A stretch of DNA of 64,000 nucleotides from Rhodoligotrophos sp. CJ14 (GTDB taxonomy: Bacteria; Pseudomonadota; Alphaproteobacteria; Rhizobiales; Im1): the NCBI RefSeq assembly GCF_038811545.1, contig NZ_CP133319.1, positions 1,550,001 to 1,614,000 on the forward strand. Reading direction: 5' to 3'. Made by a program: the position numbers and the translations under genes. Numbering within the stretch: position 1 is the stretch's first letter; each line of letters begins with the position of its first letter. This document shows positions 51,207-59,336 of the stretch, one piece after another. The notes beneath the pieces are model-generated. The model was not told the origin of the DNA. It saw only the letters and a list, made by a program, of their open reading frames with translations, and did no database searches.

Positions 51207-52496
51207 GCGTTCGCCAAGGAAAATGGCGTGCGCTACTTCATGATCTCCTTTACGGACTTGTTTGGCGGCCAGCGCGCAAAGCTGGTGCCCGCGGCAGCCA
51301 TTGCCGACATGCAGAAGGACGGCGCTGGCTTTGCAGGCTTTGCAACCTGGCTCGATCTCACCCCCGCCCACCCCGACATGCTGGCCGTGCCCGATCCCTC
51401 CTCCGTGATCCAGCTGCCCTGGAAGCCCGAAGTCGCGTGGGTTGCTGCCGATAGCGTGATGGAAGGCAAGCCGATCAATCAGGCGCCGCGCGTGGTGCTG
51501 AAGCGGGTCATCGCCGAGGCCGCCGAACAGGGCCTGCATATGAAGTCGGGCGTCGAGCCGGAATTCTTCCTGATCACGCCCGATGGCAAGGCCATATCCG
51601 ACGAATATGACCATGCCACCAAATCCTGCTACGACCAGCAGGCGCTCATGCGGCGCTATGACGTGATCGCCGAAATCTGCGATTGCATGCAGCAGCTTGG
51701 CTGGGGGCCATACCAGAACGACCATGAAGATGCCAACGGTCAGTTCGAAATGAACTGGGCCTTTGCGGATGCGCTCGTCACTGCCGACCGGCATGCCTTC
51801 TTCAAGTTTATGACCCGCTCGATCGCCGAGAAACACGGGCTGAGGGCGACCTTCATGCCCAAGCCCTTCCCCGGCCTCACCGGCTCCGGCTGCCACGTGC
51901 ATCTGTCCTTGTGGGACAAGTCCGGCAAGAAGAATACCTTCGCCGATGGCAACGACCCGCTCGGCCTCTCCGCGCAAGGCTACAATTTCCTTGGCGGCAT
52001 CATGAAACATGCCTCGTCCATGGCGGCGATCACCAACCCGACGGTGAACAGCTACAAGCGCATCAACGCGCCCCGCACCATCTCAGGGGCCACATGGTCG
52101 CCCAACTCGATCACCTGGACCGGCAACAACCGCACGCACATGGTTCGCGTGCCCGGCCCCGGCCGCTTCGAGCTCCGTTTGCCCGATGGCGCCGCCAACC
52201 CATACCTTCTGCAGGCCGTCATCCTTGCCGCCGGTACCGCCGGCGTTCAGACCAAGGCCGAACCGGGCAAGCGCTATGATATCGATATGTATGCCGATGG
52301 GCATAAGGTGAAAGGCGCGCCCAAGCTGCCGCTCAACCTCCTCGATGCCTTGCGCGCCTTCGAGAAGGACAAGGGCCTGCGCCAGGCCCTCGGGGATGAC
52401 TTCGCCAACGCTTACCTGAAGCTCAAGCACCAGGAGTGGAACTCATATGCCTCCCACTTCACGGAGTGGGAGCGGATGAACACGCTGGATATTTGA
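51189..52496 (+). CDS. glnT: Type III glutamine synthetase / gamma-glutamylmethylamide synthetase family (GlnT/GmaS-like)
   Basis: This 435-residue ligase has AFAKENGVRYFMISFTDLFGGQRAKLVP, GFAGFATWLDLTPAHPDMLAVPD, the metal-site run GWGPYQNDHEDANGQFEMNW, GLTGSGCHVHLSLWD and NRTHMVRVPGPGRFELRLPDGAANPYLL. It ligates glutamate with ammonia (GS-III) or methylamine (GmaS), which I cannot distinguish. It is adjacent to glxBCD but 126-198 bp downstream, so it may also have its own promoter. The start at 51189 gives the family's usual length. An in-frame ATG at 51117 in a duplicated copy of the start region would add 24 residues. Confidence 0.9.
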   Translation: MAKDLSAFAKENGVRYFMISFTDLFGGQRAKLVPAAAIADMQKDGAGFAGFATWLDLTPAHPDMLAVPDPSSVIQLPWKPEVAWVAADSVMEGKPINQAPRVVLKRVIAEAAEQGLHMKSGVEPEFFLITPDGKAISDEYDHATKSCYDQQALMRRYDVIAEICDCMQQLGWGPYQNDHEDANGQFEMNWAFADALVTADRHAFFKFMTRSIAEKHGLRATFMPKPFPGLTGSGCHVHLSLWDKSGKKNTFADGNDPLGLSAQGYNFLGGIMKHASSMAAITNPTVNSYKRINAPRTISGATWSPNSITWTGNNRTHMVRVPGPGRFELRLPDGAANPYLLQAVILAAGTAGVQTKAEPGKRYDIDMYADGHKVKGAPKLPLNLLDALRAFEKDKGLRQALGDDFANAYLKLKHQEWNSYASHFTEWERMNTLDI

Positions 52497-52569
52497 GCAG
52501 AGACTTGAGACCTGGGTTGGCGCTTCGAAAGCGAAAACGTCCAGGAAAACCGAGATCAGTCCCTTATGG

Positions 52570-52598
52570 CCCTCCCCTGTCGGGGGAGGGTTTCTTTT
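52570..52598 (+). terminator. Intrinsic terminator after the glx-glnT genes
   Basis: The stem CCCTCCCC (52570-52577) / GGGGAGGG (52583-52590) is followed by TTTCTTTT (52591-52598). It is properly placed 74 bp after the glnT stop. The rest of the 332-bp gap to ahcY holds only the ahcY control region described next. Confidence 0.85.
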
Positions 52599-52709
52599 GC
52601 GCGAGCAATGCCTGCGTGACCTCGATAATGGGGCAAGCTCTATGGCCATCGGGTCGATAGCGAAACGAAAGCTCACCCGCGGCATGTCCCGGTGCGAAAG
52701 CGACAGAAC

Positions 52710-52731
52710 GATATAAAGATTTCTTTATATC
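52710..52731. promoter_or_regulatory. Candidate methionine-cycle (SahR-type) operator upstream of ahcY
   Basis: Perfect 10-bp arms GATATAAAGA (52710-52719) and TCTTTATATC (52722-52731) have a 2-bp spacer. They lie just upstream of a -35-like TTGCCC. AT-rich palindromes of this shape are the sites of the ArsR-family regulator of S-adenosylhomocysteine metabolism in alphaproteobacteria. The match is from memory and so tentative. Confidence 0.6.
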
Positions 52732-52736
52732 ATCCA

Positions 52737-52765
52737 TTGCCCTCCTCTCCCAGTCTTGCTATACC
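52737..52765 (+). promoter_or_regulatory. Candidate ahcY promoter
   Basis: TTGCCC (52737-52742) and TATACC (52760-52765) have a 17-bp spacer. The operator palindrome ends 6 bp before the -35, where bound repressor would hinder RNA polymerase. Confidence 0.5.
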
Positions 52766-52828
52766 GCTCGCTTCGAAGCTGCCGCCAGCGGCGGCGGCCG
52801 CATCGCAAACGATCCTGAGGACTAGGTC

Positions 52829-54229
52829 ATGACGTCGTTTACCGATTACATCGTCAAGGATATCTCGCTCGCCGACTGGGGCCGCAAGGAAATCCAGATG
52901 GCTGAGGTCGAGATGCCCGGCCTCATGGCCATCCGCGAGGAATTCGGTGCACGCCAGCCTTTGAAAGGGGCGCGGATCGCCGGCAGCCTGCACATGACCA
53001 TTCAGACCGCGGTGTTGATCGAGACGCTGGTCGCGCTTGGCGCCGAAGTCCGCTGGGTCTCCTGCAACATCTTCTCAACCCAGGACCACGCCGCCGCGGC
53101 CATTGCCGCAGCCGGCATTCCTGTCTTCGCCAAGAAGGGCGAGACATTGCAGGAATACTGGGATTACTCCGACAAGATCTTCGATTGGGGCAACGGCGAG
53201 ACCGCCAATATGATCCTGGACGATGGCGGCGATGCGACCATGCTCGTGCTGCTGGGCGCCAAGGCCGAGAAAGATCCCTCCGTCCTCGCCAATCCTCAGA
53301 ACGAGGAAGAGGAGTGCCTCTTTGCCACCATTCGCCGGCGGCTCGCTGCAAATCCCGGTTGGTACTCCAAGGTGAAGGCTGCGATCCGCGGCGTCTCGGA
53401 AGAGACCACCACCGGTGTTCACCGGCTCTACGAACTGCAGAAGAAGGGCGAGCTTCCCTTCCCCGCCATCAATGTCAATGACAGCGTCACCAAGTCGAAA
53501 TTCGACAATCGCTATGGCTGCCGCGAGTCGCTCGTCGACGGCATCCGCCGCGCAACCGACGTGATGATGGCCGGCAAGGTGGCCGTGGTCTGTGGCTATG
53601 GCGATGTCGGCAAAGGCTCGGCCCAGAGCCTGCGCGGCGCTGGCGCCCGTGTCATCGTCACCGAGATCGATCCGATCTGCGCACTGCAGGCGGCCATGGA
53701 TGGCTATTCCGTGATGCCGCTCGAGGATGCAGCTCCGACCGCGGACATTTTCGTCACGGCCACCGGCAATAAGGACGTGATCACGATCGATCACATGCGG
53801 GCGATGAAGGATATGGCCATTGTCTGCAACATTGGCCACTTCGATAACGAGATTCAAGTGGGCGCCCTTAAGAACTTCAAATGGACGAATGTGAAGCCGC
53901 AGGTCGACCTCATTGAGTTCCCCGAGGGCAAGCGGCTGATTCTCCTGTCCGAGGGTCGTCTGGTCAATCTCGGCAACGCCACCGGCCATCCGAGCTTCGT
54001 GATGTCGGCCTCCTTCACCAACCAGGTTCTCGCCCAGATCGAGCTGTGGGCCAATGAGGCCAAATACAAGAATGAGGTCTATGTGCTGCCCAAGCATCTC
54101 GACGAGAAAGTGGCGCGGCTGCATCTGGACAAGCTCGGCGTGAAGCTGACCAAGCTCACCGAGGAGCAGGCCGCCTATATCGGCGTTAACGAGAACGGTC
54201 CGTTCAAGCCCGATTATTACCGCTACTGA
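52829..54229 (+). CDS. ahcY: S-adenosylhomocysteine hydrolase (adenosylhomocysteinase)
   Basis: This 466-residue NAD-dependent enzyme splits S-adenosylhomocysteine into homocysteine and adenosine, keeping methylation running. Signatures are [92 protein letters not shown] (NAD loop) and the end [11 protein letters not shown]. The length includes the ~40-residue insert of many proteobacterial forms. It is the first gene of a conserved neighbourhood with divL, tsaE-amgK, murU and add genes; a stem-loop at 54251 suggests it ends its own transcript. Confidence 0.97.
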   Translation: MTSFTDYIVKDISLADWGRKEIQMAEVEMPGLMAIREEFGARQPLKGARIAGSLHMTIQTAVLIETLVALGAEVRWVSCNIFSTQDHAAAAIAAAGIPVFAKKGETLQEYWDYSDKIFDWGNGETANMILDDGGDATMLVLLGAKAEKDPSVLANPQNEEEECLFATIRRRLAANPGWYSKVKAAIRGVSEETTTGVHRLYELQKKGELPFPAINVNDSVTKSKFDNRYGCRESLVDGIRRATDVMMAGKVAVVCGYGDVGKGSAQSLRGAGARVIVTEIDPICALQAAMDGYSVMPLEDAAPTADIFVTATGNKDVITIDHMRAMKDMAIVCNIGHFDNEIQVGALKNFKWTNVKPQVDLIEFPEGKRLILLSEGRLVNLGNATGHPSFVMSASFTNQVLAQIELWANEAKYKNEVYVLPKHLDEKVARLHLDKLGVKLTKLTEEQAAYIGVNENGPFKPDYYRY

Positions 54230-54250
54230 TGCCAATCCGCATCATACAGG

Positions 54251-54285
54251 CAAAGGCTTAAAAACCGCAGATTTTCAAGCCTTTG
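54251..54285 (+). terminator. Stem-loop after ahcY
   Basis: CAAAGGCTT (54251-54259) pairs with AAGCCTTTG (54277-54285). The inner AAAA and TTTT can extend the stem. The T-run after it is weak, so this is a probable but not certain terminator. Confidence 0.55.
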
Positions 54286-54476
54286 TATGCAGCTTTCATC
54301 CGCCCTCCCGTGCACTCCCCCCGGCCAGGTTGCTCGCTTGGCCGGTGGGCAATTAACTATTTCCCCTGTATAGATTTGCTTGTCGTTTTGCGGGGTGATT
54401 CGCTGGGATTACCGGCGTATCTCGAACATCGCCTGGGCGATGTGATGAAGCAATTGAGGGGAACAGCCGGGCTCTG

Positions 54477-57023
54477 ATGTTGGCGGGTGGACCGAAAGGC
54501 ATGCCTTTTGCACCAGGTCATAGAACCGCTGGTGCGCTTGTGGCCGTGTTAGGCATAGCGGCCCCATTGCCAGCACTGGCCGAACCGGCTGCCGAAGCGG
54601 TCCCGGCGCTGCGTTTGGGAACCCTCGGCAATGCCGATCTCATTACGCTGTCAACCGCCGTCATCGCGCTTATGGTCCTGCTCTGGGCACTCGTTGTCAC
54701 GCGTCGCCTGGAACGTAATCTTGACGGCGAGCGCCGCCGCCGTGCGGAGATCGAGGCGCAGCTGAATGAATCCGAGGCGCTGCTCACCGCCGAACCGCAT
54801 CTGCTCTTCATCTGGCGCGGACGCAGCGACACGGTGGAGCGTGTGGTGGGCGACATGCGGGGGACCTGCACCTGCCCGACGGACCGCAATGCGCAGGCCT
54901 GGTTTCCCGGCTGGCTGGAGGCAGAATCCGCCGCGACCTTGGAAGCAGCGCTCCGGGACCTGAAGATGCGCGGTTCGGCATTCAACATTGGCGTGAAGAC
55001 CGTGGCCGGCGAATTGCTCGAGGCCGATGGCCGCGCGGCCGGAGGCCTGGCGACGCTGAGGCTGAGGCCGCTGGCCGGCGAACGCCGCGAAGTCACCAAG
55101 CTCGCCCACGAAAGCCGTAAGCTCTCCCGTCAGGTCGAGCGGCTCACAGCAATTCTCGATAATGCGCCTCTGCCGATCTGGCTGCGGGATGCCGACCAGC
55201 AGATCGTCTGGGCCAATCAGGCCTATGTTCAGGCTGTTGAAGCCGATGGCATCTCGACGGTCGTGCGGGACCGGATCGAGCTCGTGCCGCCGGAGCCGTC
55301 CACCGGCAGCAACTTGCCCGCCTTGGCCAACCGTCCGGCTGCGGCCATGACCGAGCGGCGGCGCCGTCACGCCGTCATCAACGGCAATAAGCGCGCTCTT
55401 GACATTTTCGAGGTCAAGCTTGCCGAAAGCGAGGCGGGCTTTGCTCTCGATGTGACGGCCATGGAAGAGCTCGAGAAGGAACTGCGGCGGCATATTCGCG
55501 CCCACGCCAGCACTCTCGACAAGCTCGCAACGGCCATTGCCATTTTCGGCGCCGACCAGCGCCTCCGCTTCAGCAACGCCGCTTTCGCCAATCTCTTCGG
55601 CCTCGATTCCGAATGGCTCGCAACCGCCCCCAGTGACGGCGAGATCCTCGATCGGCTGAGAGAGGAACGGGTTCTGCCCGAACAGGCAAACTTCCGCGAA
55701 TGGCGTGCCCGCCATCTCGAGGTTTATAGCGCGGTCGATACCCGCGAGGACTGGTGGCACCTTCCCGACGGGCGCACGCTCAGGGTCATCGCTGAACAGC
55801 ACCCCTTCGGCGGCGTGACCTATCTCTATGAGAACATCACCGAACAGATCCGCCTGGAGAGCCAGTATAACGAGCTCATCGGCGTCCAGCGGGAAACCCT
55901 CGACAATCTCAACGAAGCGCTCGCTCTCTTCGGGTCGGATGGCCGCTTGAAGCTGTTCAATCCCGCCTATGCCGCCCTCTGGGGCCTCGACAGCGACTTC
56001 CTCGCGACCGAGCCGCATATCGACGTGGTATTCTCAGCCTGCCACCAGACGCTGCCCGATGACCTGATCTGGGACGAGATCAAATATGCGGTCACCTCGA
56101 TCGACGATGGCAGACGTCCCCTCCAAGGGCGCATCGAGCGGCCCGATCGGAAGATCTTCGATTTCGCCCTGGTGCCACTGCCCGATGGGAACACCCTGCT
56201 CACTTATACCGATGTGACCGACAGCACCCGCATTGAGCGGGCCCTGCGTGAGCGCGCGGAAGCGCTAGAGACCGCTGACCGGCTCAAGACCGATTTCCTC
56301 TCGAACGTGTCCTACGAACTGCGCACCCCGCTCACCAACATCATCGGTTTCGCCGATAGCCTCGCGCTCGGCTTTGCTGGCGACCTCACCTTCAAGCAGA
56401 AAGAATACATCCACGATATCCTTACCTCTTCCGCTGATCTTTTAAGCATCATCGATGCGATCTTGGATCTGACCACCATTGATGCGGGCGCGATGGAGCT
56501 CCGCTTCCAGGAGATCGAGATCCCGAGCCTCTTGACGGAAGCCGCTGGCATGCTTCAGTCGCGCATTGAGAAGCGCAGGATCACTCTTCAGGTCGAAATT
56601 CCCGAGGAAGGTGGCACCCTTGTTGCTGATCGCAAGCGTCTGCTGCAGGTTCTGTTCAACCTCTTGTCCAATGCGGTTGGCTTCAGCCCTGATGACAGCA
56701 CGATCCGTATGGGCGCACGGCATGAAGGTGAGACAGTTGTGCTTTGGGTGAGCGACCTCGGTAAAGGCATGGATCCCGAGTTTCAGAAAGCAGCCTTTGA
56801 ACGCTTCCGCGCCCGCCCTGGGGTATCGGGCCATCGCGGCCCCGGGCTCGGCCTGTCGCTGGTCAAGAGCTTCGTTGAGCTGCATGAAGGCAAGGTCATC
56901 TTGCGCTCTCGTCTCGGTGAGGGCACGACGGTTGTCTGCCGCCTGCCGGCCCGCGGGCCCTCATCGGCGGCCCGTACGCTCCGCCCCGCACGCGATCAAT
57001 TGCCAAAGGCGCACGCGCTGTGA
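54477..57023 (+). CDS. divL: DivL: pseudo-histidine kinase with Tyr at the phosphoacceptor site
   Basis: This 848-residue membrane-anchored protein has a hydrophobic N-terminus and a helix at ~55-72 (ITLSTAVIALMVLLWALVV), a coiled coil (~75-100), PAS domains at ~220-320, ~345-450 and ~475-580, a DHp domain (~597-665) and a HATPase_c domain (NLLSNAVGF, SDLGKGM, GPGLGLSLVKSFVELHEG). At the H-box the sequence is NVSYELRTPL: Tyr613 replaces the phosphoacceptor His. This is the hallmark of DivL, which in Caulobacter receives DivK-P and controls CckA-CtrA. It overlaps tsaE-amgK by 4 bp. Confidence 0.88.
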   Translation: MLAGGPKGMPFAPGHRTAGALVAVLGIAAPLPALAEPAAEAVPALRLGTLGNADLITLSTAVIALMVLLWALVVTRRLERNLDGERRRRAEIEAQLNESEALLTAEPHLLFIWRGRSDTVERVVGDMRGTCTCPTDRNAQAWFPGWLEAESAATLEAALRDLKMRGSAFNIGVKTVAGELLEADGRAAGGLATLRLRPLAGERREVTKLAHESRKLSRQVERLTAILDNAPLPIWLRDADQQIVWANQAYVQAVEADGISTVVRDRIELVPPEPSTGSNLPALANRPAAAMTERRRRHAVINGNKRALDIFEVKLAESEAGFALDVTAMEELEKELRRHIRAHASTLDKLATAIAIFGADQRLRFSNAAFANLFGLDSEWLATAPSDGEILDRLREERVLPEQANFREWRARHLEVYSAVDTREDWWHLPDGRTLRVIAEQHPFGGVTYLYENITEQIRLESQYNELIGVQRETLDNLNEALALFGSDGRLKLFNPAYAALWGLDSDFLATEPHIDVVFSACHQTLPDDLIWDEIKYAVTSIDDGRRPLQGRIERPDRKIFDFALVPLPDGNTLLTYTDVTDSTRIERALRERAEALETADRLKTDFLSNVSYELRTPLTNIIGFADSLALGFAGDLTFKQKEYIHDILTSSADLLSIIDAILDLTTIDAGAMELRFQEIEIPSLLTEAAGMLQSRIEKRRITLQVEIPEEGGTLVADRKRLLQVLFNLLSNAVGFSPDDSTIRMGARHEGETVVLWVSDLGKGMDPEFQKAAFERFRARPGVSGHRGPGLGLSLVKSFVELHEGKVILRSRLGEGTTVVCRLPARGPSSAARTLRPARDQLPKAHAL

Positions 57024-58567
57024 ACGTTCTGACCGACCATATCCGCCTCGACGGCATCGATGCCATGACCGAGTTCGGGCGCGAGCTGGCGGCGGTCGTG
57101 CAGGTGGGCGATACCATCTTGCTCGGCGGTGATCTCGGTGCCGGCAAGACCACCCTTGCCCGTGCCATCATTCGCGCCTTGGCGCCACATCACGGTGAGT
57201 TCGAGGTGCCAAGCCCGACTTTCACCCTGGTGCAGGCCTACGACATCACTCGCATCCCGGTGGTCCATGCCGATCTTTACCGCGTGACGGGAAGCGACGA
57301 GGCCGCCGAACTTGGGCTCACCGACGCGGCAAAGGACAGCCTGCTCCTGGTGGAATGGCCTGAACGTGCACCGGATCTGTTCAAGGGCTCGGTGCTCGAA
57401 GTTGTCCTGGAAGAAACACTCGAGGGTGACGGGCGCATCGCCCGGCTGACCCCCCGTGGCCGCTGGCACGAGCTTTTGCCGCGCATGGAGATGCTCAAGG
57501 GCTTCCTTGCTCGCGCGGGTTGGTCGGATGCGGAGCGGCGCTTCCTGCAGGGAGACGCCTCCTCTCGTCGCTATGAACGCTTGTATCGCACCAACGGCAC
57601 CGGCATTCACCCGGCCGTTCTCATGGATATGCCCCCCAAGCCCGATGGGCCGCCGGTCCGCGATGGCCTGCCCTACAGCCGGATTGCTCACCTTGCCGAG
57701 GATGTTCGCCCCTTCGTCGCTGTCGGTGAGTTTCTGCGGGCTGAGGGGCTGAGTGCGCCGGCCCTTTACGCCGTGGATCTCGCGGAAGGGTTCATCGTGA
57801 TCGAGGATCTCGGCGATGCGGTCTTCGGCGAGATGGCGCGCGCCGGGGCCGACATGACCGAGCCCATGACTGCGGCGGTTGACGTCCTTCTGCGCCTGGC
57901 CTGCGTGGAGGCGCCGCAACTATTGCCTCTGCCCGGCGGTCAGCATCATCTCCTCCCCGACTATGACCGCCGCGCGCGCGAGATCGAGGTGGAGCTGCTG
58001 CTCGACTGGTACTGGCCGCAAGCGAAGGGTTCATTGCCGCGCGACGAGATCCGCGCGGCCTATCTCGAGGAATGGCGCACGCTTTGGCCCCTGGTCGAGG
58101 CTGATGAGCCCGTCGTGATGCTTCGCGACTATCATTCGCCCAATCTCCTGTGGCTGCCCGAGCGGCGGGGCATTGAGCGTGTCGGCATCATCGACTATCA
58201 GGACGCGATGATCGGACATGCGGCCTATGATCTCGCCTCTCTGCTCCAGGATGCGCGGGTTGACTTGCCCGAGGACATGGAGGAGCGCCTGCTGGAGCGC
58301 TACCTCGCCGAGCGGAAAGCGCAATCACCCGACTTCGATCGCGCGGCATTCACGGCCGCCTATGCGGTGTTTGGAGCGCAGCGCGCAGCCAAGATCCTCG
58401 GTATTTTCACGCGCCTCTCGAAGCGCGACAACAAGCATGGCTACCTTCCCCATCTGCCCCGCATGCGCCGGCATCTCGAGCGCAATCTGCGTCATGAAAG
58501 GCTCACAAGCTTGCGCCAATGGTTCGAACGGCATTTGCCGGAAGCCCTGAGCGCAACGGGTGTGTGA
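57020..58567 (+). CDS. TsaE-AmgK fusion: t6A ATPase subunit and sugar kinase
   Basis: The 515 residues split in two. Residues 1-155 are TsaE (GGDLGAGKTTLARAII Walker A at 36-51, EVPSPTFTLVQAY, HADLYRV, LVEWPER), which works with TsaB/TsaD in tRNA t6A37 synthesis. Residues ~175-510 are an aminoglycoside-phosphotransferase-type kinase (FLQGDASSRRYERL, VVMLRDYHSPNLLWLPE catalytic loop, GIIDYQDAMIGHAAYDLASLLQDARVDL) matching AmgK, the N-acetylmuramate/N-acetylglucosamine kinase of cell-wall recycling. The next gene is murU, the following step, which supports AmgK. Fusion of these is common in alphaproteobacteria. The start is a GTG overlapping the divL stop. Confidence 0.93.
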   Translation: MNVLTDHIRLDGIDAMTEFGRELAAVVQVGDTILLGGDLGAGKTTLARAIIRALAPHHGEFEVPSPTFTLVQAYDITRIPVVHADLYRVTGSDEAAELGLTDAAKDSLLLVEWPERAPDLFKGSVLEVVLEETLEGDGRIARLTPRGRWHELLPRMEMLKGFLARAGWSDAERRFLQGDASSRRYERLYRTNGTGIHPAVLMDMPPKPDGPPVRDGLPYSRIAHLAEDVRPFVAVGEFLRAEGLSAPALYAVDLAEGFIVIEDLGDAVFGEMARAGADMTEPMTAAVDVLLRLACVEAPQLLPLPGGQHHLLPDYDRRAREIEVELLLDWYWPQAKGSLPRDEIRAAYLEEWRTLWPLVEADEPVVMLRDYHSPNLLWLPERRGIERVGIIDYQDAMIGHAAYDLASLLQDARVDLPEDMEERLLERYLAERKAQSPDFDRAAFTAAYAVFGAQRAAKILGIFTRLSKRDNKHGYLPHLPRMRRHLERNLRHERLTSLRQWFERHLPEALSATGV

Positions 58568-58600
58568 CGCGAAGGGCATCGTCCACAAGCAGGGTGAATG

Positions 58601-59335
58601 ATGAAAGAAGACCGCAAGGCGGCGATCAAGATCAATCGTGCCATTGTGCTCTCGGCTGGCCTTGGCCTGAGGATGCGTCCGCTGACGGAAAAGCGCCCAA
58701 AGCCCCTGATCGAGCTTGCCGGTCGCCCACTCCTCGACTACGCGCTCACGAGGCTTGCCGAGGACGGCGTGACCACCGTCGTCGTCAATGTGCACTATCT
58801 CCCCGATCAGATTGAAGACTATCTGAAGGACAGAAAACGGCCGAAGGTCATGATCTCCGACGAGCGCGAAGCGCTGCTGGATACCGGCGGCGGCGTGCGC
58901 AAGGCTCTGCCCCTCCTTGGAAAGGAGCCTTTTTTCGTACTGAACTCCGATAGCCTGTGGATTGAGGGGGCAAGCCCGGCTTTGAAGCGCTTGCGCGAAG
59001 CTTGGCGGGACGATGAAATGGACTGCCTGATGATGCTGGCAAGCACCGTCACCAGCATAGGCTATGATGGCAGCGGAGATTTCACCATGGACCCCACCGG
59101 CCGGCTGAGCCGGCGTATGCCCAATGAGGTCGCGCCCTTTGCCTATGCCGGGCTGTGCATCGCCCATCCCCGGCTGTTCGCCGACGCCCCCGAGGGCGCG
59201 TTCTCGATGAACCTGCTATGGGACCGGGCGATCGAGGCAGGGCGCCTGTTCGGCCTGCGCCACGACGGCATCTGGCTGCATGTGGGAACGCCCGAGGGCA
59301 TTGGCGCTGCCGAACGAGCCCTGCGGGAGCTCTGA
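58601..59335 (+). CDS. murU: N-acetylmuramate-1-phosphate uridylyltransferase MurU
   Basis: This 244-residue nucleotidyltransferase has AIVLSAGLGLRMRPLTEKRPKPLIELAGRPLLDYALTRLAEDGV (the GXGXRXXPLT...K motif), MISDEREALLDTGGGVRKALP, FFVLNSDSLW and LFGLRHDGIWLHVGTPEGIGAAERAL. It makes UDP-MurNAc from MurNAc-1-P in the AmgK-MurU recycling route that bypasses de novo synthesis. AGGGTGA precedes two ATGs; 58601 has the better spacing and 58598 is the alternative. It is followed by addB with a 1-bp gap. Confidence 0.9.
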   Translation: MKEDRKAAIKINRAIVLSAGLGLRMRPLTEKRPKPLIELAGRPLLDYALTRLAEDGVTTVVVNVHYLPDQIEDYLKDRKRPKVMISDEREALLDTGGGVRKALPLLGKEPFFVLNSDSLWIEGASPALKRLREAWRDDEMDCLMMLASTVTSIGYDGSGDFTMDPTGRLSRRMPNEVAPFAYAGLCIAHPRLFADAPEGAFSMNLLWDRAIEAGRLFGLRHDGIWLHVGTPEGIGAAERALREL

Positions 59336-59336
59336 C

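Noticed and set aside
49812-52010. Open frame of about 732 codons on the minus strand across glxD and glnT
   Set aside because: It is antisense to two well-recognised genes, has repetitive composition and no recognisable protein family.
52600-52828. SAH riboswitch upstream of ahcY
   Set aside because: I could not fold the leader into the known pseudoknot core by eye. The palindromic operator and promoter explain the region better.
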